Assembly: GCA_045643885.1 (NCBI GenBank)
Contig: JAZRFY010000020.1
Location: 1 to 38,306, forward strand
Source of the DNA: RGIG4608 sp045643885
GTDB taxonomy: Bacteria; Bacillota; Clostridia; Oscillospirales; CAG-272
Direction: 5' to 3'
Length of the DNA stretch: 38,306 nucleotides
Shown: positions 32,296 to 38,306 of the stretch, one piece after another
Position numbering within the stretch: position 1 is the first letter of the stretch
How the letters are laid out: each line of letters begins with the position of its first letter
The notes under the pieces: generated by a model
Databases searched by the model: none
Told to the model about the DNA's origin: nothing
Seen by the model: the letters and a program-made list of their open reading frames with translations, nothing else
Position numbers and translations under genes: made by a program

Positions 32296-34869
32296 ATGAA
32301 AAAATTACTTGTTGTAGACGGCAACTCAATACTTAACCGAGCATTTTACGGTATAAGATTGCTTTCCAATAAAAACGGAATATACACCAATGCCATCTAC
32401 GGTATGATAAATATACTTTATAGACAAATTGAAGAGCTTTCCCCCGACTATGCAGCAGTGGCTTTTGACCTTAAAGCGCCCACCTTCCGTCATAAGATGT
32501 ACGGCGAATACAAGGCGGGAAGAAGTCCCATGCCCGATGAACTCAGAGTTCAGTTTCCTTACGCCAAGCGTGTATTGGGTGAAATGGGCTTTGCCGTTAT
32601 TGAAAAAGAGGGATATGAGGCAGATGATATCCTTGGAACTCTTTCAAGAGAGGCAAGTGAAAGGGGAGTGGAAGCTTATATTCTTACCGGTGACCGTGAC
32701 TCTCTTCAGCTGATAAGTGATACTACAACTGTGCTTCTTGCCACAAATCAAGATACTCTTAAGATGGATCGCTCTGCGTTTTTTGAAAAATACGGCGTGG
32801 ATTCCACACAGTTTGTTGACGTAAAGGCACTTATGGGTGACTCTTCGGATAATATCCCCGGTGTTGCAGGTGTCGGTGAAAAGACTGCGCTTAAGCTTAT
32901 AAGTGACTTTGGCACTCTTGACAATATCTATGCAAATCTTCCAAGTGATAAGATCACACCTTCTGTGAATAAAAAGCTTGAAGCGTCAAGAGAAAATGCA
33001 TTTTTGTCAAGAACTCTTGCTAAAATTTGTACCGAGGTGCCTCTTGAGGTAACGCTCGATGACGTTGCATATACAGGATTTGGAGAGGGAGCTTATGACC
33101 TCTTTGCCGAGCTTGAATTTTCGGGCTTTATCAAGAAGTTTAATCTCACAAAATCCGTATCCAAAAAGGAAGAAAAAGCCTCGGCAAATGAAAACGGGCA
33201 GATAGGATTCTTTGATGCCGTTGATTCGGATGACAAGATGGAAAGAGAATGGAAAAATGCTTCTATTGATACGCTTTTGTCACTTGAAAAGGATAAAGAA
33301 ATAGCAATCTCCTTTGAAAATGGAAAGATCTATCTTGCAAATGAAGAAAAATCACTGGTTTTTGCTGACGGACCTGAAAATGCTAAGGCGTTTTTGTGCG
33401 ACAGTGAAAGAAGATTTATCCTTTTTGATTGCAAGAGCAGATATCACGAGCTTCAAAATATTGGCTTTAAAAATTGCTATTTTGACATAATGCTTGCGGC
33501 CTACGTTTTGAATGCAGGAGACAGCTCGTTTGACCTTTCAAGACTTGCTATGTCCAATCTTTCCGAGATGGTTGATGAAAATACAATTACGGCTGCCATC
33601 GTTTATGATGTTTACAAAATTTTAAAGAAAAAGATCGAGGATCTTGGCTTTGAAAAGCTATTTTATGAGATAGAGATGCCACTTTCCCGTGTTCTTTTTG
33701 AGATGGAAGAGGACGGATTTAAAATCGATCGCGAAGGACTTGTTGCGTATGGCAAATCTCTCGATGCGACGATAGGTGAGCTTGCCGATAGAATCTACGG
33801 ATATGCCGGCAAGGAATTCAACATCAATTCTCCCAAGCAGCTTGGAGAGATTCTTTTTGAAACCTTGATGCTTCCTCACGGAAAGAAGACTAAAACGGGT
33901 TATTCTACTAATGCCGAGGTTCTTGATAAGCTTCGCGCATACCATCCCATAATCGAGGACATACTTGATTACCGTCAGGTTGTGAAGTTAAAGGGAACTT
34001 ACGTTGACGGCTTTATCAAGCTTCTTACCGAGGATAATAAAATCCATACAACGTTTAAGCAAACGGGAACAGCTACTGGCAGACTTTCATCAGCAGAGCC
34101 TAATCTTCAGAACATTCCGATAAGAACTCCTCTTGGAAGAGAGCTCAGACACTATTTCGTGCCTACTACTGAAGACTATGTTCTTGTTGACGCGGACTAT
34201 TCACAAATTGAGCTTCGTTTGCTTGCTGCGATTTCGGGCGACGAGAATATGATTGGTGCATTTCTTTCGGGTGTGGATATTCACACCTCAACTGCAGCAA
34301 ACGTTTTCCACGTTCCTGAAAATATGGTAACGAGCGAACTCAGAAAACGCGCAAAGGCAGTTAACTTTGGTATCGTTTATGGAATTGGTGAATTTTCACT
34401 TTCCGATGACCTTCACATCTCAATGAAGGAAGCCAAGGAGTATATTGAAAGCTATAAGGCAAGCTATCCTCTTGTTGATAAATACCTTAAGGATATTGTG
34501 GCAGAGGGCTATGCAAACGGATACGTTTCAACTCTTTATGGTAGAAGAAGATACATTCCTGAGCTTTCGGGTCAAAATAAGATGCTCAAGAAATTCGGTG
34601 AACGTGTGGCAATGAATAGTCCCATACAGGGGACAGCTGCCGATATTATTAAGGTTGCGATGATAAACGTTAATAAGCGTCTTGAAAAAGAGGGAATTGA
34701 CGCGCGCCTTATCTTGCAGGTTCACGACGAGCTCCTCGTCGAAGCACACGAAAGCTGTGCCGACCGCGCCTCTGCTATTTTGCGCGAGGAGATGGAAAAT
34801 GCTATCCAATTACCCGTGCCGCTTTCAGTGGAATTGACCGTCGGCAAAACGTGGTATGATAATAAATAA
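32296..34869 (+). CDS. polA: DNA polymerase I
   Basis: 857 aa. The N-terminal 5'-3' exonuclease/flap domain (about 1-290) has YKAGRSPMPDELR, EADDILG, LTGDRDSLQL and MGDSSDNIPGVAGVG. The 3'-5' exonuclease region (about 310-460) keeps the fold length but lacks the DxE and other catalytic acidic motifs, so proofreading is probably absent, as in several Firmicutes and Taq-like enzymes. The polymerase domain carries motif A DADYSQIELR (near 631), motif B RKRAKAVNFGIVYG (near 681) and motif C VHDELLVEA (near 809). It fills gaps and removes RNA primers. GGAAAG precedes the start. Confidence 0.96.
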   Translation: MKKLLVVDGNSILNRAFYGIRLLSNKNGIYTNAIYGMINILYRQIEELSPDYAAVAFDLKAPTFRHKMYGEYKAGRSPMPDELRVQFPYAKRVLGEMGFAVIEKEGYEADDILGTLSREASERGVEAYILTGDRDSLQLISDTTTVLLATNQDTLKMDRSAFFEKYGVDSTQFVDVKALMGDSSDNIPGVAGVGEKTALKLISDFGTLDNIYANLPSDKITPSVNKKLEASRENAFLSRTLAKICTEVPLEVTLDDVAYTGFGEGAYDLFAELEFSGFIKKFNLTKSVSKKEEKASANENGQIGFFDAVDSDDKMEREWKNASIDTLLSLEKDKEIAISFENGKIYLANEEKSLVFADGPENAKAFLCDSERRFILFDCKSRYHELQNIGFKNCYFDIMLAAYVLNAGDSSFDLSRLAMSNLSEMVDENTITAAIVYDVYKILKKKIEDLGFEKLFYEIEMPLSRVLFEMEEDGFKIDREGLVAYGKSLDATIGELADRIYGYAGKEFNINSPKQLGEILFETLMLPHGKKTKTGYSTNAEVLDKLRAYHPIIEDILDYRQVVKLKGTYVDGFIKLLTEDNKIHTTFKQTGTATGRLSSAEPNLQNIPIRTPLGRELRHYFVPTTEDYVLVDADYSQIELRLLAAISGDENMIGAFLSGVDIHTSTAANVFHVPENMVTSELRKRAKAVNFGIVYGIGEFSLSDDLHISMKEAKEYIESYKASYPLVDKYLKDIVAEGYANGYVSTLYGRRRYIPELSGQNKMLKKFGERVAMNSPIQGTAADIIKVAMINVNKRLEKEGIDARLILQVHDELLVEAHESCADRASAILREEMENAIQLPVPLSVELTVGKTWYDNK

Positions 34870-34905
34870 TGTAAAGAGTAGTTTTCGAAATAAATAATAG
34901 AAATA

Positions 34906-34943
34906 AAATACCTGTTCAAACAAAATTTGAACAGGTATTTTTC
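34906..34943 (+). terminator. Terminator after polA
   Basis: A 15-bp perfect stem (34906-34920 with 34926-34940) around the loop CAAAA, followed by TTC. Confidence 0.92.
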
Positions 34944-34950
34944 AAATATG

Positions 34951-34979
34951 TTGACAAATGTTTTGACCAATGGTAGAAT
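34951..34979 (+). promoter_or_regulatory. Promoter of the BspA-like lipoprotein gene
   Basis: -35 TTGACA (34951-34956), 17-bp spacer, -10 TAGAAT (34974-34979). Confidence 0.8.
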
Positions 34980-35023
34980 AATAACAAGATGCCGACGGGC
35001 TGAAACGCGAAAGAGAAAACATT

Positions 35024-37273
35024 ATGAAGAAAGTTTTGTCAATTTTAATTGTAGTGTTGGCTTTGGCACTCACACTCGTGCTCAATTCATGCGATATGAG
35101 TGGAGGTCAAACTACTACTAATACTACTACAAAGCAGGATTCCTCTCCACATGTTCATACCGAGGAATTTCTTCCAAAAATTGAATCTACATGTACAGGA
35201 GAGGGCTTGACTGAGGGAAAGAGATGCTCGGAGTGTGGAGAGATCCTTGTTGCACAAGAAATTATTTCCGCAAAAGGACATAATGAGCAGGTCATCCCAG
35301 GTGTTGAAGCAACTTGTACTGAAGCGGGCTTGTCCGAGGGTAAGGTGTGCTTGGAGTGTGGAGAAGTTATTGCCAAGCAAGAAACTGTTTCTGCAAACGG
35401 ACATACCGAGAAGGTTATTTACGGCAATGCGGCTACCTGTACTGAAACAGGACTTACTAACGGCAAGGAATGTACAATTTGCGGTGAGACCATAGTTGCT
35501 CAAACTGTTATTCCCGAAACGGGACATGATTTTGGCGACTGGGATCTTGTGATTGAGCCGACATGCGCTATCGGTGTTGAAGAGAGAAGCTGCGCGTGCG
35601 GAGCAAAAGAAACAAATGAGATTCCTGCAGCTTATGAGCATATAAAGGGTGAATGGATAACTGACAAAGAAGCCACTTGTATAGAAGAAGGGCTTAGACA
35701 TTTGGAATGCTATGTCTGCGGAGCGACAATGAAGACACTAACGATTGTGAAAACACCGCACAATTGGAGTATAATAGCGACAAAAGAGGTTACCTGTACC
35801 AAGTGGGGTCGTGAAGAACATGTTTGCGATGTCTGCGGTGCTAATGAAGAATTTCATATACCTCCTCTCGGGCATGCAGGTAAGTGGATAGTGGACGTGG
35901 CTGCGACTTGCACCGATAAAGGCAGTCGTCATATCGATTGTACCAATTGCAATACTACCATCACAGAAACTATAAGCGCTAAGGGACATGACTGGAGCGC
36001 ATGGGTAATTGATCAGGAAGCAAAATGTGCACAGCTTGGAAATAAGCACAGAAATTGCGCTGTTTGCGAAAAAGAGGAATATGTTATTATATCGCCATAC
36101 GGACATGACTTTGTAGACGGTATTTGCACAAAATGTGGATCGCCCACACCGTCTGAAGGACTTATATTTGCGCTTAATGAAGACGGTATGAGCTATAGTG
36201 TGACGGGTATTGGAACATGTAAGGATAAGGAAGTTGTTATTCCCGATTTGTATAACAACTTGCCCGTGATCAGCATTGGTAAGGGTGCATTTTCCAGAGT
36301 TACCACAATTACAAGTGTGTATATTCCCGATAGCATAATAAGTATCGGAAATTATGCATTCCAAGAAGCATTATGGCTTAGAACAATAATCATCGGAAAT
36401 GGAGTAAAGACTATAGGTATCGATGCATTTAAGGGATGTTATCCGATGGTCAGTGTAGATTATAGCAGCAGGAAGGATGTTTATATCAAGGATATTGTAG
36501 CCTGGTGCAATATTGAGTTTGGCAACCATTATTCGAACCCGTTGGCTCATGAAAAGGATGGCGCAATATTATATCTTAATGGTGTGCTTCTTACTGAACT
36601 TGTTATTCCGGATGGAGTGACAACTATTGCTGATATGGCGTTCTACGGTTGCGATTCGATCACAAGTATCGTTATGCCGGATAGTGTTGTAAGTATCGGC
36701 GCCGAAGCCTTCGCTGGATGCACTTTGTTAGAGAACATTGAATTTGGTGACGGCTTAACCACTATTGCTAGTCATGCGTTCCGAAAATGTTCGTCATTGA
36801 AAGAATTAACCATAGGAAATAACATTGAAAGCATTGGTGATTATGCATTTAGTTTATGTACGTCCTTGGAAAGCTTGACGATAGAAGGTAATGTTAAAAT
36901 TATAGGACATGGTGCATTTTCGGATTGTTACGCGCTTGTGAATTTGCAGCTCTGTGAAGGAGTGGAAATTATTGAGCATTACGCTTTTGCAAATTGCGGT
37001 AGCTTGACGAACTTAATCATTCCCAGCAGTGTGACTGCAATTGGTGACGAAGCCTTTTCTAATACTTATGTATTGGAAAGTGTGGTAATTCCTGACACTG
37101 TTTTGGAACTTGGATCCAGTGTATTTCAATGCACTTCAAGAGAAATAATCATCTATTGTGAAGCGGAAAATCAGCCTGATGGATGGGACGTTGATTGGCA
37201 TTGGTCCGGTTCATATTTAATAGATAAACAGAAATATTACTATCAAGTTATTTGGCAAAAAGGAGAGGAATGA
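35024..37273 (+). CDS. Surface lipoprotein with Cys-rich repeats and BspA-like leucine-rich repeats
   Basis: 749 aa. A signal peptide ends in VLNSC with the lipidated cysteine at 23. A Thr/Ser linker is followed by about eight repeats of 36-50 aa (about 44-380). Most contain A-T-C-T-x-x-G-x-x-x-x-x-x-C-x-x-C-G and a later G-H, giving three cysteines and one histidine each. Then come BspA-type (LRR_5) leucine-rich repeats from about 400 to 700 with the pattern I-P-D-S-V-x-x-I-G-x-x-A-F-x-x-C-x-x-L. BspA proteins of gut and oral bacteria take part in adhesion, and this is likely cell-surface anchored through its lipid. Metal binding by the Cys/His repeats is conceivable but unproven. It is transcribed alone. 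Confidence 0.88.
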   Translation: MKKVLSILIVVLALALTLVLNSCDMSGGQTTTNTTTKQDSSPHVHTEEFLPKIESTCTGEGLTEGKRCSECGEILVAQEIISAKGHNEQVIPGVEATCTEAGLSEGKVCLECGEVIAKQETVSANGHTEKVIYGNAATCTETGLTNGKECTICGETIVAQTVIPETGHDFGDWDLVIEPTCAIGVEERSCACGAKETNEIPAAYEHIKGEWITDKEATCIEEGLRHLECYVCGATMKTLTIVKTPHNWSIIATKEVTCTKWGREEHVCDVCGANEEFHIPPLGHAGKWIVDVAATCTDKGSRHIDCTNCNTTITETISAKGHDWSAWVIDQEAKCAQLGNKHRNCAVCEKEEYVIISPYGHDFVDGICTKCGSPTPSEGLIFALNEDGMSYSVTGIGTCKDKEVVIPDLYNNLPVISIGKGAFSRVTTITSVYIPDSIISIGNYAFQEALWLRTIIIGNGVKTIGIDAFKGCYPMVSVDYSSRKDVYIKDIVAWCNIEFGNHYSNPLAHEKDGAILYLNGVLLTELVIPDGVTTIADMAFYGCDSITSIVMPDSVVSIGAEAFAGCTLLENIEFGDGLTTIASHAFRKCSSLKELTIGNNIESIGDYAFSLCTSLESLTIEGNVKIIGHGAFSDCYALVNLQLCEGVEIIEHYAFANCGSLTNLIIPSSVTAIGDEAFSNTYVLESVVIPDTVLELGSSVFQCTSREIIIYCEAENQPDGWDVDWHWSGSYLIDKQKYYYQVIWQKGEE

Positions 37274-37316
37274 ATAATTGAATCCTTTATGTGATTCCGA
37301 TATGAGGTAATATAAT

Positions 37317-37355
37317 GATGGTAGACGCTGAAGGGTGTCTACCATCTGTTTTTGT
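37317..37355 (+). terminator. Terminator after the BspA-like gene
   Basis: GATGGTAGAC pairs with GTCTACCATC around a 10-nt loop, followed by TGTTTTTG. Confidence 0.88.
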
Positions 37356-37371
37356 TGTTGATATTTTATTC

Positions 37372-37400
37372 TTGACAAACTCCAACAAAGATGCTAAACT
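37372..37400 (+). promoter_or_regulatory. Promoter of the SDR gene
   Basis: -35 TTGACA (37372-37377), 17-bp spacer, -10 TAAACT (37395-37400). Confidence 0.78.
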
Positions 37401-37430
37401 ATATGAAACACTGAAATGTGAGGTTGAATG

Positions 37431-38147
37431 ATGAAAAACGTGCTTATAACAGGAGGATCACGAGGCATTGGTCGAGCGTGCGTTGAAAAATTTGCGCGCG
37501 AGGGTTATGCGGTTTCCTTCATATATAATAATAGTGACGAAAGAGCAAGCTCTCTTGCCAAAGAAACGGGTGCTTTGGCTGTCAAGGCAGACGTTATGAA
37601 TCCAGGTCAGGTGAAAGAGGCTGTGGGAAAAGCGATCTCCTCTATGGGAAGCATCGATATCCTGGTCAATAATGCAGGAATTTCTTTGATAAAGCTCTTT
37701 ACGGATACTACCGATGACGACTATTATAATATAATGAATACAAATTTCGGCGGTGCGTTTTTCGTTACTCGTGAGGCTTCCAAAAATATGATTTCAAATC
37801 ATTTCGGAAGAATCGTGAACATTGGTTCAATGTGGGGGAAGGTTGGCGCGTCTTGCGAGGTGGTTTATTCCGCATCAAAGTCGGCGATTGAGGGATTCAC
37901 AAAGGCTCTTGCCAAGGAGCTTGGACCTTCAGGCATAGCAGTGAACTGCATTGAACCGGGAGTTATCAATACCGAAATGAATGCCGAGCTTGATGAAAAA
38001 ACCTTGAGGGGGCTTTGCGATGAAACTCCCGTCGGGAAAATAGGGGACGCAGAAGCTCTTGCGGATTTTGTTTTTGATATTGCCACTGAAAAGAGTGGAT
38101 TTTTGACGGGTCAGATCATCGGCTTTGACGGTGGATTTGCAATTTGA
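37431..38147 (+). CDS. Short-chain dehydrogenase/reductase, probably EF-P 5-aminopentanone reductase (YmfI-like)
   Basis: 238 aa. The SDR Rossmann motif TGGSRGIGRA is near the N-terminus, with VNNAGIS in the middle. The catalytic Ser lies in NIGSMWG and the YxxxK pair in VVYSASKSA. The stretch MWGKVGASCEVVYSASKSA and the later EPGVINTEMN resemble YmfI, which reduces the 5-aminopentanone group on elongation factor P in Bacillus. FabG (3-oxoacyl-ACP reductase) is the main alternative. The start at 37431 is preferred over 37428 because GAGG (37420-37423) then sits 7 nt away. No fatty acid genes are adjacent. Confidence 0.85.
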   Translation: MKNVLITGGSRGIGRACVEKFAREGYAVSFIYNNSDERASSLAKETGALAVKADVMNPGQVKEAVGKAISSMGSIDILVNNAGISLIKLFTDTTDDDYYNIMNTNFGGAFFVTREASKNMISNHFGRIVNIGSMWGKVGASCEVVYSASKSAIEGFTKALAKELGPSGIAVNCIEPGVINTEMNAELDEKTLRGLCDETPVGKIGDAEALADFVFDIATEKSGFLTGQIIGFDGGFAI

Positions 38148-38186
38148 AAAATTTTCAATTTTTTTAAAAAAACTTAAGAAAAGGTA

Positions 38187-38306
38187 TTGACAAAAGGAGA
38201 AGAATGTGATAATATAACAAGGTCGCAAACGCGAGGGTTTGGAAATCGAGTAAAAAAAGTTCAAAAAAGACGAAAAAAGTACTTGACAAAGGGCATAGCG
38301 ATGTGA
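38187..38306 (+). promoter_or_regulatory. Tandem promoter region at the right edge, likely of a stable-RNA operon
   Basis: The first element is -35 TTGACA (38187-38192), 17-bp spacer and -10 TAATAT (38210-38215). A second TTGACA lies at 38283-38288, and its -10 would fall just beyond the window. Between them is A-rich sequence with GTTCAAAAAAG and no reading frame. Tandem strong promoters of this kind are typical before rRNA operons in Clostridia; the downstream gene is not visible. Confidence 0.55.

Noticed and set aside
1..38306. CRISPR arrays, insertion sequences, prophage or attachment sites
   Set aside because: No repeat-spacer pattern, transposase, integrase or phage structural gene was seen on either strand.

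Overview
The window looks like core chromosome from a low- to mid-GC Gram-positive bacterium of the class Clostridia, probably an anaerobic gut-type organism. The signs are AGGAGG-type ribosome binding sites, TTGACA/TATAAT promoters with 16-17 bp spacers, many intrinsic terminators, a T-box leader on pheST, a cysteine-rich BspA-like surface lipoprotein, and genes packed into overlapping operons. I see no phage, insertion sequence, CRISPR array or plasmid gene.

Layout. 1-1492 (minus): T-box-controlled pheS-pheT, with pheT running off the left edge. 1529-5974 (minus): an operon of metallo-beta-lactamase-fold hydrolase, gltX, glnS and a DUF1294 membrane protein. 6103-8342 (plus): a single EF-G paralogue of the FusA2 type. 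8361-10572 (minus): a large lipoprotein with OB-like repeats. 10667-14070 (plus): an operon of an uncharacterised protein, an ICMT-like membrane methyltransferase, a HAD hydrolase and a MATE exporter. 14072-15723 (minus): tRNA-Leu and a MOP-family flippase. 15796-22271 (minus): a shikimate/chorismate operon. 22304-22942 (plus): a divergent TetR regulator. 22995-23888 (minus): dapA. 23949-29791 (plus): queA, ansA, an AT-rich membrane protein, an RsuA-type pseudouridine synthase and tex. 29978-30130: tRNA-Lys. 30201-32277: pyk and a NUDIX hydrolase. 32296-34869: polA. 34951-37346: the BspA-like lipoprotein. 37372-38147: an SDR reductase resembling the EF-P 5-aminopentanone reductase. The right edge carries two promoter-like elements that probably serve a stable-RNA operon beyond the window.

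The most interesting region is 15829-22942. Six minus-strand genes carry all seven steps from PEP plus erythrose-4-phosphate to chorismate, plus chorismate mutase. Two genes are fusions: chorismate mutase-AroB, with every known mutase active-site residue present, and AroE-AroK. Most junctions are ATGA overlaps. A TetR-family gene is divergent from the operon, and the shared intergenic region carries two near-identical inverted 13-bp palindromic sites. One sits at the predicted aro start point and the other over the -35 of tetR. This suggests a dedicated local repressor of aromatic biosynthesis in place of a T-box or TrpR/TyrR system. That regulatory reading is inference; the fusions and the repeated sites can be read directly from the sequence.
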